Assembly: GCA_031841125.1 (NCBI GenBank)
Contig: CM063113.1
Coordinates: 62,675,211 to 62,739,210, forward strand
DNA from: Acanthococcus lagerstroemiae
Lineage: Eukaryota; Arthropoda; Insecta; Hemiptera; Eriococcidae
Direction of reading: 5' to 3'
Length of the DNA stretch: 64,000 nucleotides
A model generated the notes under the pieces. The model was given only the letters and a program-made list of their open reading frames with translations. It did not search any database and was not told the origin of the DNA. Each line of letters begins with the position of its first letter. The first letter of the stretch is position 1. The translations under genes were made by a program, and so were the position numbers. Of the stretch, positions 11,607 to 21,340 are shown piece after piece.

Positions 11607-12095
11607 CTAGAACACTGTTAGCCGATAGACCACGATTCGACCGTAGAAATCCGAACTACCGTTGAAGATTATACGTATAAACCTGGCATTCTCTGGTTGT
11701 TTCAAAGTGTAAGTTTGCGGTTGGTTAACATCTTCGGGATAAAAGTCATCGAAAATTGCGTCTGGTAATGAACCGTGTACGGGCTGGTCCTTGTACAACT
11801 CGAGTACGCACATCGAGCCTACAAACCCTCCTTGAAATTGAAATACCAACCCTCGAACCGGTCGCGTTTCTTCAAGTAATATTTCAATCCATTGAGGCGA
11901 ACCCTGTAACGAATAATCGATTAATCCTTCGCCGCGAACGTCACACCATGGATGCAGAAAGAACCGAACATGGGGTAATACTTGGTCCGAATTCCAGCAA
12001 CTTTCTTCGTTATTATCAAACATGTGTTGTTTTCCATAATTCTTGACATCGTTATTCAAAGTGGAACTGACTCTACGGACACAAACCAGAATATG
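11607..12095 (-). CDS. NR2C2AP: Nuclear receptor 2C2-associated protein (NR2C2AP/TRA16) homologue
   Basis: A small discoidin-like (galactose-binding fold) protein; the human relative binds and represses the orphan nuclear receptor TR4. On the minus strand the peptide reads RVSSTLNNDVKNYGKQHMFD, then CWNSDQ, then GSPQWIEILL, FQGGFVG, FYPEDVNQPQTY and a C-terminal FYGRIVVYRLTVF, matching the family in order. A 78 nt intron (11904-11981; donor CAA|GTATTA, acceptor TTACAG|GGT) must be removed to join CWNSDQ to GSPQW. Because 78 is a multiple of three and has no stop, the unspliced frame stays open and can mislead gene prediction. The exact 5' end is not resolved: the open frame extends to about 12095 (LVC before RVSS, as in the family), and an initiating Met exon upstream was not found. 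The stop is TAG at 11607-11609. Neighbours are Dg (convergent) and Jun (divergent). Confidence 0.88.
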   Translation of the reverse strand, partial: HILVCVRRVSSTLNNDVKNYGKQHMFDNNEESCWNSDQVLPHVRFFLHPWCDVRGEGLIDYSLQGSPQWIEILLEETRPVRGLVFQFQGGFVGSMCVLELYKDQPVHGSLPDAIFDDFYPEDVNQPQTYTLKQPENARFIRIIFNGSSDFYGRIVVYRLTVF

Positions 12096-12533
12096 CGAGT
12101 ATAACTGTATTTGAAATTAAAGTATAATCGATTGTTCGAGAAAATGTATAGATAGGCGAACAGGTCCGACACTAATAGCGCGATAGGAACCCATTACAAA
12201 GACGCTGCAAATATACAACGCCATTAGTCAGCAGTTTAAAATGTCGAAAGTCGATGAAAATTGTTATGGACTTCGGTACGTAAATTAAGCTGAAAATCTG
12301 ACGATGAACTGTAGTCAGAGATGAATACGCACCGGCAACCGAATTTCGGAACCCGAGTATCAGACATATTGCATTGATTCACTCTAGCGAGAACTCCCAA
12401 CAACTCATGCGGATATTGTTAGTAGTAATTACTAACGTCCATCACTTTAACGAAATTCAAAATTAATGTACTGATGATGTTAAAATTAGGTCCTCGACAT
12501 CATCACTGATAAGTGATAAGCGATAACCCGCCA

Positions 12534-12767
12534 CTAAAGTCCGTTCCAACTAACCAACTAAAACAACTTTTTTATAACAACGGTTGTTATCATAACATCG
12601 CATAACAACTTTTCTAGAATAGTGGTCCTGTACACAAATTTCGAAGCGGCAAAAAGTATTTCGTGTGATAGCACTCCGGACACCATACCCCTCGATCGCC
12701 CGAACTATCTACCTTAGAGGTGTATTGCGGATTGCATGTTGTATAGGTTAGTTGGAACAGACTTTAG
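12534..12767. mobile_element. Small inverted-repeat MITE
   Basis: CTAAAGTCCGTTCCAACTAACC (read in two parts at 12534-12555) is repeated inverted at 12746-12767 with one mismatch. The interior is AT-rich and non-coding. No target-site duplication is obvious. It lies just 5' of the NR2C2AP gene. Confidence 0.55.
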
Positions 12768-12780
12768 CTACCTATACTTC

Positions 12781-12997
12781 GTTCGCAAATAGAAAGGGTC
12801 AATGTTAAACAAAGACGCGAACACTAACGCGTGCACACAAGCACAGACCGTACTTCCCTAAATGATACCACTAGCATACATATACATCAATATATTATGT
12901 TACATGCACACAACAATCGAATACACGTACCCACTTCACGCCGCAGATACCGCGAGTTCCATAATGTTTGTTTACATGACCCTTTCTATTTGCGAAC
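12781..12997. mobile_element. Small inverted-repeat MITE
   Basis: Starts GTTCGCAAATAGAAAGGGTC and ends with the inverted form, GACCCTTTCTATTTGCGAAC, with about 30 bp of terminal pairing. No coding content. It sits directly beside the 12534-12767 element. Confidence 0.65.
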
Positions 12998-13155
12998 AGA
13001 GTATAACTTCAGCCTGCTACTATAAATAGCATAAAATAAACCCTTCTCACCCACCCCGCGTTTTAGTATCCCATCTGCTAGCGTCACCGGTATAGAAAAT
13101 CGGCTCCAATGCATTTTAAACGGGATATTGGTCATTTTAAAATCGCACTTATTAC

Positions 13156-13508
13156 CCAGGGATGGCAAACGAAACCGTTTTTTTTTTTTTTTCGTTTCAA
13201 TATTTTTGACAAAAATCAATCGTTATTTCGTTTCGTTTGTTTGCCATCCCTGCTATTTACTAAACTCACCCGGGAAAAGAAATGAAAAATTTCGATTACA
13301 GTAGGCTCGGCTACTAGTACCCGACCCTAGAAAGTGGTTGCAATAGGCTCGGCTACTAGTAGCCGAGCCTAAAAATCACAAATCAGAAAACTAGGGATGG
13401 CAAACGAAACTTTTTTTTTGTTTTGTTATTTCATTTCAATATTTTAGACAAACATCAATCGTTATTTTGTTGTTTTGTTATTTTGTTTCGTTTCGTTTGC
13501 CATCCCTA
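13156..13508. mobile_element. hAT-type composite of two foldback copies with outer TSD
   Basis: Two copies (about 13157-13252 and 13393-13508) each run from AGGGATGGCAAACGAAAC to the inverted GTTTGCCATCCCT. The direct repeat cttattac flanks the pair on the outside (13148-13155 and 13509-13516). The segment after copy 1 (ctatttac... then CCCGGG) resembles the segment after copy 2 (cttattac... then CCTGGG), which suggests a local tandem duplication. The spacer holds two related palindromes (see 13305-13374). Confidence 0.65.
13305..13374. repeat. Pair of related palindromes
   Basis: GGCTCGGCTACTAGTAGCC, extended by one AG/CT step on either side, is a perfect 26 bp palindrome at 13349-13374. 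A degenerate copy, GGCTCGGCTACTAGTACCCG, lies at 13305-13330. The pair lies inside the composite element 13156-13508. Confidence 0.75.
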
Positions 13509-13958
13509 CTTATTACATTTTGCCTGGGTAAAACGATCTGAAAATTTGACAGACCATGTATTCATATCTTGGGAGCAGGAAAATATTTTAAAAAAACAAT
13601 ATTATGCTACAATTCCATTTTTTTTTTTTTTTTTTAAATTTGAACGACGGCACCTCCACGCGAAATTCACCATGTATTTTAAATAGGGAAAATGACTATA
13701 CCGGAGACTGGCGAACGCTTATGCAACATTCGAACAAAGTCTTGGGTCTTGGATAAACGTCTTTGCCGCCAACCTTACTCACGGTTGAAACGCTTGACTA
13801 TAGGTATAGGTATACTATAAGATGGACACGACATACTGATTTCCATGTTGTAAATGTTACCCTGCGCACAGTCATCGGATATCTGTTGAGTTTCTCATTA
13901 CTTGGCTCTCAAGGACTGAACATTTTTCGATAACCTTATTTTCATATTCACAGTGTGC

Positions 13959-14107
13959 AATAGTATACATATTACACTGCAAGGATTGAAAGCGAGCTTT
14001 ATCACACCGAGTGCGACTGTTAGCGGAGCAAGCCGAAGGCGAGTGAAGCTAGTCGTGCGGAGGCGTGATAACTCGCTTCAATCCTTGCATTGTAAGATAT
14101 TTTGTAT
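13959..14107 (+). repeat. Covarying hairpin module H3
   Basis: Opens AATAGTATACATATTAC. The left stem 13971-14005 (core GCAAGGATTGAAAGCGAG, then TTTATCAC) pairs with 14065-14096 (GTGATAA, core CTCGCTTCAATCCTTGC). The apex contains GAGCAAGCCGAAGGCGAG. It closes GTAAGATATTTTGTATTAC. Relative to H1, GC in the left stem became TT and the partner GC became AA, so pairing is kept. Confidence 0.78.
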
Positions 14108-14513
14108 TACAAATGCATCAAACAGCTAATTATACACATCTGTGAAAGAAAAATACGTGACGTCATCTATTTTCAGTCCTTTTACAAGTCCTAGAACTGA
14201 AAAGAGTCTTCTGCGCATGTACCATAGCATTTACAAACGCAGCTGCGATCTATCGTGACAATGTGAACTTTCAGTCTGCAAAATGAGACTGTTAAACCGT
14301 TGTTTCGTTGCATGGGTAATACAAAAGTTCACGTTATCACGATAGATCGCAGCTGCGTTTGTAAATGCTACGGCACATGCGCAGAAGACTCTTTTCAGTC
14401 CTAGGACCTAGGACTTGTAAAAGGACTGAAAAAAGATGACGTCACGTATTTTTCTTTCACATATGTGTACAATCGGCTGTCTCTATCAAAATGCGAAATT
14501 CGATGCATTTGTA
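14108..14513. repeat. Palindromic A module between H3 and H3'
   Basis: Its ends are inverted (ACAAATGCATCAAA and GAATTCGATGCATTTGT), and most of its length folds back (ACGTGACGTCATC / GATGACGTCACGT; CGCAGCTGCGATCTATCGTG / its inverse). It includes two perfect CRE octamers, TGACGTCA, at 14158-14165 and 14437-14444. No reading frame of interest. Confidence 0.7.
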
Positions 14514-14664
14514 ATACAAAATATCTTACAATGCAAGGATTGAAGCGAGTTATCACGCCTCCGCAGGACTAGCTTCACTCGCCTTACCCTCGCTCCGCTA
14601 ATAGTCGCACTCGGCGTGATAAAGCTCGCTTTCGATCCTTGCAGTGTAATACCTATACTATATT
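14514..14664 (-). repeat. Covarying hairpin module H3' (inverted partner of H3)
   Basis: Inverted copy of H3: starts ATACAAAATATCTTAC, stem core GCAAGGATTGAAGCGAG pairing with CTCGCTTTCGATCCTTGC, and ends GTAATACCTATACTATATTC. Its apex reads CTCGCCTTACCCTCGC, a diverged form of the CTCGCCTTCGG of the other copies. Confidence 0.75.
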
Positions 14665-14725
14665 CCCGGCAGTAATCAAGAGCCAAGTAATAGAGAAACT
14701 CAACAGTTATCCGATGACTTTGTGC

Positions 14726-15321
14726 CAGGGATGATAAGCCAATCAATAAAGCTTAAACTTATGGCTTTTGCTTACGACCTTGAAAATATGGCTGATGCTT
14801 ATAGCTTATAGCTTATGAGGTGATTGGCTTAAGCTTATGGCTTCTAGCTTAAACTTATGGCTGGCTTAAACTTATAGCTTATTTGTATTTCCAGCTCAGG
14901 GATCAGTGGGAGCGCTATAGTCGAGGTAAATTGTGCTGTCATCATGTAGTTTGTAGTTATCATTCACAATGTACACACTATTTTCAATACATGAAAAAGA
15001 TAGAGAAATACTGGTACGGGCAAAAGTTTAGTATAGTGGGTATGCTGGGTAGCCGGTACTGTGGCTAATCGGTGGGAAAGATCAATGCAGCCAACAAGAC
15101 GAAAAGCATAAAATAAAAAATGTTAAGATAAAATTTAAATATTTAAAATTTTTAAATTCGAAAAACGAAAAAAAATCATAAGTCAGCCGAAAAAATATAG
15201 CTTATGCTTATGGCTTATAGCTTACAACACATTTGGCTTAAACTTATAGCTGACTTAATTGCCTAAAAACCTTCAGCTTATGGCTTAAATCTTATAGCTT
15301 ATGGCTGACTTATCATCCCTG
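14726..15321. mobile_element. hAT MITE, exact 8 bp TSD
   Basis: A 596 bp element with ends CAGGGATGATAAGYCA and the inverted TGRCTTATCATCCCTG. It is flanked by an exact 8 bp duplication, ctttgtgc (14718-14725 and 15322-15329). Inside, the words CTTATGGCTTA and CTTATAGCTTA recur many times near both ends. It inserted into the right arm of the long palindrome 13793-15420, so it is younger than that palindrome. Confidence 0.88.
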
Positions 15322-15798
15322 CTTTGTGCAAGTAACATTTACACGGGAATAAAAATGTGACACGTTTTTATCAGTATGCCGTGTTGCCGTGTCCATCTTA
15401 CGTTAGTACATATATAGTCAAAGGGAGCGCTACAGTCGACTGTAATACCTATACACACACATATAGGTACACTTATACTAGTAAACAACAAAAATCCGGT
15501 ATGACATGAAAATATCAATTTCTCCTATACTGTTACATGAGGAGCCAAGATCTTTTTTGTTTTACAAACACTTGAACGTTCATTCTTTTTGGAAGACCAT
15601 TTTTATTTGTAGTTTCTAGCGCACCAAACTGCATTTGGTTAATACCTATCACCAAAAAACTGTAATTTTCAAGAATTTCAAAATATTGAATCATCGCCTG
15701 TACATTTCTTATGGGAGCAATTAATTTTTCATACCATAACTGTGAAGTTGCTAGTTCTGCCACCAGATGTCAGCCACTTTGCTTTCAATCGCAAATAC

Positions 15799-16059
15799 AC
15801 TATTCAGCAAAAGAGAACCAACCAACATTTGTAAATAAAATGATTTATTAGTATATTAGTATCGTTCAAAAGAGCGTAAAAAGTAGAATCTTTCAAAATC
15901 GGGCCTCGATTTAAAAATGTGTACTCACGTTGAAAAAAGCATATCCGTAGAAGCTATGTCCCCTATGTCATATAGTTTCAACATGGCTCTTGAACTTCGA
16001 ATCACTTGTTCTCAAAGAGCGGATTTTGCTAGTTGGTTCTCTCTTGCTGAATAGCGTCC
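15799..16059. mobile_element. GGACGCTGTT-family MITE, copy b
   Basis: Begins at a diverged end (CTATTCAGCAAAAGAGAACC) and ends GCTGAATAGCGTCC. The interior (ACATTTGTAAATAAAATGA; ATGTGTACTCACGTTGAAAA; GGCTCTTGAACTTCGAATCA) matches copies c and d at 53.1 and 55.4 kb nearly word for word. Non-coding. Confidence 0.75.
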
Positions 16060-16496
16060 AACTATCCGATTTGGGCTGGTTGAGGTGGTGGCTGGTGGCG
16101 CGATTGCCAACTTGTAAGTTGTAATAAATATCCCATGAACATAGAAAATATCACAAAAATGAAAGAATTTTTCAAAAAAAATAAAAAATAAAAATGAAAA
16201 GAACCAAATTGATAAGAGTTTGAAATTTCCTTCAGATGAGTCCATTTTCACTTCAATCAGAGCCATTATCGTCTGTTATTAAGTCTGGTCCAGTTAAGAA
16301 ACATTATTTTTTTCACTGCGTTGATAACATTAAAGCGCTATAACAATACAAGTGCGGAAACCTGCCATTTTGTATCCAACTGCACCCGTTAATGTCGAAT
16401 AATTCGGGCTCGGACCGTCCAGCGCTAATACCAACTACTCTTATCAGCGACCAAAACGTGAAGTTTTTTAGTACTTATAACTAGGGATGTGCCTTG

Positions 16497-17352
16497 CAGG
16501 GACGGGCAGCGAATCGATTCTTTTGCAAATTGATTCGCGAATCGATTCGATTTTAGACGAATCGCGAATCGCAAATCCATTCGAATGAAATTTAACGAAT
16601 CGGAATCGCGAATCGATTCGCCAAAAATTTCTGCAAATTGGAATCGTGAATCGATTCCTTTTCAATGAATCGTAGGATTCGAATCGAAATTCAACGGCGT
16701 ATGTGGCTGTGTGTTGTCTGCTCTCTGCTGTGGGCTGTGGAGAGTGGAATGGTCGAAGATGAAATCAGCCAATCAGCAATCAGTGTTCTGCGTTTATCAT
16801 TATCAGTTTATTACCTCTTTGTACTTTGTAGCAAATACACTGAAATACTAATACCGGAAACTCCATTTAAAATACATTGAGCGCTGTGAGACCCAGCACC
16901 TAGCGGCAGGGATTGTTACTATAATAATTTAGCATTGTGTTCACCAACATTAGATAGAGCGTAATCACTATCAAAACATACAGTTACAGTGAATGAATGA
17001 ATGAAAAGTGAAATACGTGTAGTACCAATCCCTGCCGCTAGTAGCCATGGTCCAAAAAAGCGCTCGAGTTTCCATTATTGGTAGTTCAGTGTATTTGTTT
17101 GTAGTTTATAGATTGTAGATTGTAGGATTGTACTTCCATATCAAAAATCAAACAATATTGAAGAAACAAAAAGAAAAAAAAACGAATCGCGAATTGAAGA
17201 ATTAGCGAATCGATTCGCGATTTGTTTGGATGAATTGCGAATCGATTCGACTTCATTGTAGAGAATCGCAAATTGCGAATCGATTCAATTTTCTTGTGGC
17301 GAATTGCGAATCGTGAATCGATTCGATTTACAAACGAATTTGCCCATTCCTG
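16497..17352. mobile_element. Nested hAT-like element with GAATCGATTC subterminal repeats
   Basis: Starts CAGGGACGGGCAGCG and ends with the inverted TTTGCCCATTCCTG. It is flanked by an exact 8 bp duplication, gtgccttg (16489-16496 and 17353-17360), which is the outer element's own terminal sequence. The palindrome GAATCGATTC occurs eight times, four near each end, which is typical of transposase-binding subterminal repeats. No transposase frame. Confidence 0.85.
16903..17039. mobile_element. Third-level nested MITE
   Basis: CTAGCGGCAGGGATTG (16903) is inverted as CAATCCCTGCCGCTAG (to 17039), enclosing about 105 bp of AT-rich DNA that contains a short GAAT repeat. It lies inside the nested hAT element 16497-17352. 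I see no clear target-site duplication. Confidence 0.6.
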
Positions 17353-18302
17353 GTGCCTTGGAAATATTACTTGGAAAAGTAAGAAATTTTTGGAAAGAAA
17401 TATATCGTTTATTTCTTTCCAAAATTTCAATTTTTTAAATATATAGTTTTTTTTAGGGCTTTCTCACTGAATTTAATCTCTGGACGATATATAATAAGCT
17501 TTAGAACATTTTAAAAGATGATGTATATTCTTGGAATTCATCTTTCTAGATCCTAAGGGTACTCATAAAAATTCAAACTGATGATTTTTTTCTTTCTTGT
17601 ACATTAGACAGTGTAATTACTTATTCATGAGAGAAAATAATATAAATTATTATCAGTTTTTAAAATTATTTCACAAAAATAAGTTAGTACTAAGTGAAGA
17701 CGGAAGAATCAATTTTTATTCCATTTCCTAGCTACTGTACTGGACTTTAATTAGTTCAGTTGAATCCATGAGTAATAAAGAATTTTTTGACATAAAACTC
17801 CCTTAATTATTGAATAAGATTTAATTGAGAACTACTTCCATTTTCCATAGTTCTACCCTTAACTCAAAAACCAAAGATAGTTAAACTAAACAGCTTTAAT
17901 TTTAATTTAATAGGTCAGATTGTCAGATTATCATCAAAGAAGGTGTGTACATGAAAGAAGAGTGTATTTTCATACAAAAATTTGAAAATTTCCAAAGTTT
18001 CCATACATTTCTATTATTTCTTTCCGGAAAGACATTTATTTGAAAAATTTTATAAATTTCTTTCCAAGGCACATCCCTACTTATAACATAGGTATAACAC
18101 TTCGACTCGATAGTGTCGCGCTCTGACGGATGCATGGCTCGAATAATAGCAGTTCATCTTTTTCACGCCATTGAAATTGTAGAACGCGGCTCTTTCGCGC
18201 TCGTGGCACGGTTGACTTGAAAGGATCGTGACTTGATCGTGACCGTGAGTCCGAATAGAAAACTACATAGCACTGTGTGAACCTAGCCTAATCTCTTTGA
18301 TA

Positions 18303-18310
18303 TGATGTCA
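18303..18310 (-). promoter_or_regulatory. Candidate AP-1/ATF (jun1TRE-like) site upstream of Jun
   Basis: The minus strand reads TGACATCA, the same octamer as the autoregulatory element of vertebrate c-JUN promoters. It lies about 410 bp before the Jun ATG. CCAAT boxes follow at once (CCAATCAGCAATCAG at about 18318-18332; CCAATTG near 18345), which mirrors the vertebrate arrangement. Function is inferred; the transcription start is not known. Confidence 0.4.
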
Positions 18311-18718
18311 TACACGACCAATCAGCAATCAGCTTTATGACACAACCAATTGACCATCGAGCAGGTTCGTTATCATCTAAAAATAACACGATGAGTCAGG
18401 GGGAAACATAATGTTGTGTGAAGCAGAGGAACAAAGAAGGAAATCAGCCGCGCTGTTGTACTGTGCGAGGGTCGAGTTCATACTTGTTTCTGTTCTCATT
18501 TCGATTTCGAGTTACTTTAGCTTTTGTATTCTTGATTGTTGTGTGTATTCTGTAATACCAAATTTGAAAATCCTTTGTTCTTGAATCTAGATACGATCTA
18601 GTTTCTCGGTTGGTATTCATTGCGGTCCATATAATCGGAAATTTAATTTTTTGGTTGGCGTCGCCCGTCGTACGATTCGGATTTTCACATTTTATAGTAC
18701 ATTTCGTTCGTCGTGTAA

Positions 18719-19528
18719 ATGGTACATAGTACTCTCGTTAATCTCATGGACTCGAATTACAACGACCAAGGTAATTACCATTCGAAAATGAACGACGTAA
18801 ATCGTTTGAAACGCACTCTGACGCTCAATCTGCAAGAAAATTCCAACAATTACAGGCGACTTAAGAGTAACTCAACTGTACTGGATCCGCAAGTTCTTTC
18901 TTCGCCAGATATAAAAAATTTCAAATTGACCACTCCGGAAGTGGAGAAATTCCTCAGCTGTAGCGGTAACCTGTTGCATACGCCAACTCCGAGTACTCCG
19001 TCTTTGTTTTCCAGGTCGGAATTATTCTCGCATCCGTTCGACCCGTTGAATGGACTGGAAACCGATTCTAGTCAGAGTAATTTACCCGCTGAGATTGCCA
19101 AAAGTAACGGCAGTAATGGCAGCGGTAACGGTACATCGTCGACCAACAGTTTTATAAATATGGATAATCAGTATCCTATTCCAGCAGCAATATCGTCGTT
19201 CGATTTGGACCACGTAATTATTAAAGACGAACCACAAACGGTACCGAGTTTGAATTCTTCGCCGCCGTTGTCGCCTATCAATATGGAATCCCAAGAAAAG
19301 ATTAAATTGGAAAGAAAACGGATGCGTAATCGAGTCGCCGCGTCCAAGTGTAGAAAACGAAAATTGGAGAGAATTGCGAAACTCGAGGAGAAAGTGAAGT
19401 CGCTGAAAGGGGAGAATAACGATCTGGGTCAAATGTTAACCAAGCTCAAAGCGGAAGTGTACAGTTTGAAGCAGCAGGTCGTTAGGCATCACGAAAATGG
19501 CTGCGTAATTTTACCGTCAAATTTTTGA
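18719..19528 (+). CDS. Jra: Jun transcription factor (AP-1 bZIP)
   Basis: Nuclear AP-1 subunit that dimerises with Fos or itself, binds TGA(C/G)TCA, and is activated by JNK. Single exon, 269 residues. The N-terminal half has the JNK docking (delta) region ([12 protein letters not shown], residues 29-40) and phosphoacceptors at S62-P and T72-P ([19 protein letters not shown]), aligning with S63 and S73 of the vertebrate protein. A Ser/Asn/Gly-rich linker follows. DEPQTVP and [15 protein letters not shown] precede the bZIP at residues 194-257. The basic region has the invariant [15 protein letters not shown]. Heptad leucines fall at 222, 229, 236, 243 and 250, and the C-terminal HHENGC matches the family. 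The intronless structure is the family norm. The first ATG is used here; Met10 is an alternative start. Confidence 0.95.
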   Translation: MVHSTLVNLMDSNYNDQGNYHSKMNDVNRLKRTLTLNLQENSNNYRRLKSNSTVLDPQVLSSPDIKNFKLTTPEVEKFLSCSGNLLHTPTPSTPSLFSRSELFSHPFDPLNGLETDSSQSNLPAEIAKSNGSNGSGNGTSSTNSFINMDNQYPIPAAISSFDLDHVIIKDEPQTVPSLNSSPPLSPINMESQEKIKLERKRMRNRVAASKCRKRKLERIAKLEEKVKSLKGENNDLGQMLTKLKAEVYSLKQQVVRHHENGCVILPSNF

Positions 19529-20990
19529 AATTTGAACCAGTCGCGTGTCCGAATATCGTAATATTATCGATTCGATTCTTGACGATTATCCGATCTGTTT
19601 GCAATTTACAAAATACGAGTTACCTGTTTGTCCGCTACCTGCTATTCGCTTCTCTGTCGTCATCGCGTCGTTAGTCGGGTAAATAGAAGTTGTTACTGTT
19701 CCCCGGATTCGATGATGATCGCCGCAGCCATTGCGTTTACTTGACCTGTGCAGACTGTAAGGTGGTTCTCTTCTTCCTATTTGTCGCCCAACCTGCCAGC
19801 ATGATCGATCATCTGAAATAATAATCGATTAAGTGTGCAAAACTTATGTTGTTGTTTGCGTTGGCTGGACTTAGTACAAATCTTGTCTTAACACATCCGG
19901 TCGCCGGGGTTACCTTTTTATTTTTACTTTATTATTATTACTTTTTTTTACTATTAACGAAAGTGTCTTGTGTTTTCTTGAAAAATACTACTACCGAAGT
20001 TACAGTTACCACGTTGTGTGAAAAGTACATTACGTTTCAAGAACGGAGGAATTAGGAGATTACTCGAGTAATTAGATACCCGGCTGCTACCTGTGGCCAG
20101 GGGTTGAAAATGGAATTACCCATTCGTTTACACACTTGCTCATGGGAAAATTTCGTTTCCCGTTTGCTACAGTATAAATGAACTATTCCGTTTTGAACTC
20201 CTGTCGGGGGCCGACAATTGACGCCCGACTTGGACGTGTATCGACGGGAGTGATAGGTGAGAGAAAATTACAAATTCCCCATCAGAGATGGTTCCGTTAT
20301 TTCTAGGTATTTGGTAATGCTAACAAAAAATGCATGATCGAAAGAACCATCGAAGTTCAACGTCTTAAGGTCTTCGTACCTTTTTCTTTTTCGTAATTCA
20401 TAAATCGATAATTCATGTCGAATTGCTGCGTAAATTTTGAATCTTTTTTCCCCTTTTCTTTCTATAGTTTCATCGTGATGGGTAATCTTCTTCAGTAAGT
20501 TACATGACTACAGGCCATGTTTTCCGCCTCAACTCCTTCCCCTATTAAGATGTACTCGTACAATATGGTTTCTCTTCGCCATCGGCGGTGTCGAATAGGT
20601 ATCATCTGTATTTTTTATTGTTGATTCACTTTATACGATGTTGTGTCGTATTAAGTATGTTTCTTATGTGATGTTATGTTAAGTATTTTATATTATTTTA
20701 TAAAATTACATAATCTGTGTGTCTGTCGTTGATACGTGTATGTGCCATGTGTTGTCTTCAGTTTATGTTCAAGTTTGTAGTATTCACGAGATTTGCGCGT
20801 TTTGTACTTATTTTATTAAATTCATGGAGTATTATTTTCTATATTTTCGTACGTATCGTATTGCATATTAGAACTTCTTTCATTTTCATACTTAATTTTA
20901 CTTATATGTGTGTGCATATCAACCCAAACCGACAATAATAATGATACATTTTATTATGTATTTGCAAACTACTTATTTCATCAAACTCGG
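19529..20990 (+). other. Probable Jun 3' UTR and flank
   Basis: Non-coding and increasingly T-rich towards 20.9 kb, with many ATTTA-type words expected in an unstable immediate-early mRNA. No exon or element is recognised. A polyadenylation site cannot be fixed. Confidence 0.4.
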
Positions 20991-20995
20991 TGATC

Positions 20996-21170
20996 TGGTT
21001 GGCCGAGTGGATAGCGCGCTGGTCTGGGTTCGAGCCCACGCAGCAACTCGCTACATATCGATTTAGGCTGGTTTTCGGGCAAAACGAGAAGAAGGCTAAA
21101 GCAGCCCTAACAGCCTCCCCGTTAGAATAGAGGTATCCGGATCTAGTGGAAATAAATCCATTTTTCAAGA
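20996..21170 (+). mobile_element. tRNA-like SINE fragment
   Basis: An A-box-like TTGGCCGAGTGGATAGC (about 20999-21015) is followed by a B-box-like GGGTTCGAGCCCA (21026-21038). They are only about 15 nt apart, so the anticodon arm is missing and this is not a functional tRNA gene. A body with AAACGAGAAGAAGG and an AATAAATCC-like 3' part follows. Ends and duplications are not clear. Confidence 0.5.
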
Positions 21171-21177
21171 AAAATTT

Positions 21178-21340
21178 GAATGCGCCCTCGACACTGACCT
21201 AGAGCCAATTTTTTGACTGATTTTCGCCTACTTTTCAACCTATCCCGGCAACAAAGCATTGCTTCCGAATTTGGACAATGAATTCGAACTCAGCGATCCC
21301 AAAACCGCCTAATTTCTTTTATTATTATTATTATTATTAT
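21178..21340. repeat. Diverged copy of the dispersed CTATCYCGGCAACG repeat
   Basis: CCTATCCCGGCAACAAAGC, TTTGGACAATGAATTCGAAC and CTCAGCGAT match units at 23.1, 30.0 and 35.8-36.2 kb. A short ATT microsatellite (about 21323-21345) follows. Non-coding. Confidence 0.5.

Larger units (their letters stand above)
13793..15420. repeat. Long imperfect palindrome with hairpins and an inserted hAT MITE
   Basis: The left arm (from about 13793: GACTATAGG, AAGATGGACACG, CATACTGAT, GTTACC, TCATCGGATA, GTTGAGTTTCTC, ATTACTTGGCTCT) returns inverted on the right (AGAGCCAAGTAAT, GAGAAACTCAAC, TATCCGATGA, then after the 14726-15321 insert ATCAGTATGCCG, CGTGTCCATCTTA, TATATAGTC to 15420). Between these arms lie H3, a palindromic A module, and H3'. 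Excluding the insert, the palindrome is about 1.0 kb with a centre near 14300. Arm differences are small indels, the largest an extra 40-odd bp at about 13914-13958. Confidence 0.8.
16482..18079. mobile_element. hAT element carrying nested elements, exact 8 bp TSD
   Basis: Ends TAGGGATGTGCCTTGGAAA (once the insert is discounted) and the inverted TTTCCAAGGCACATCCCTA. The flanking duplication cttataac is exact (16474-16481 and 18080-18087). Only 15 bp of the left end precede a second insertion (16497-17352), so the outer element itself is about 0.73 kb. AT-rich and non-coding; TTTCTTTCCAA-like subterminal words are near both ends. Confidence 0.85.
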
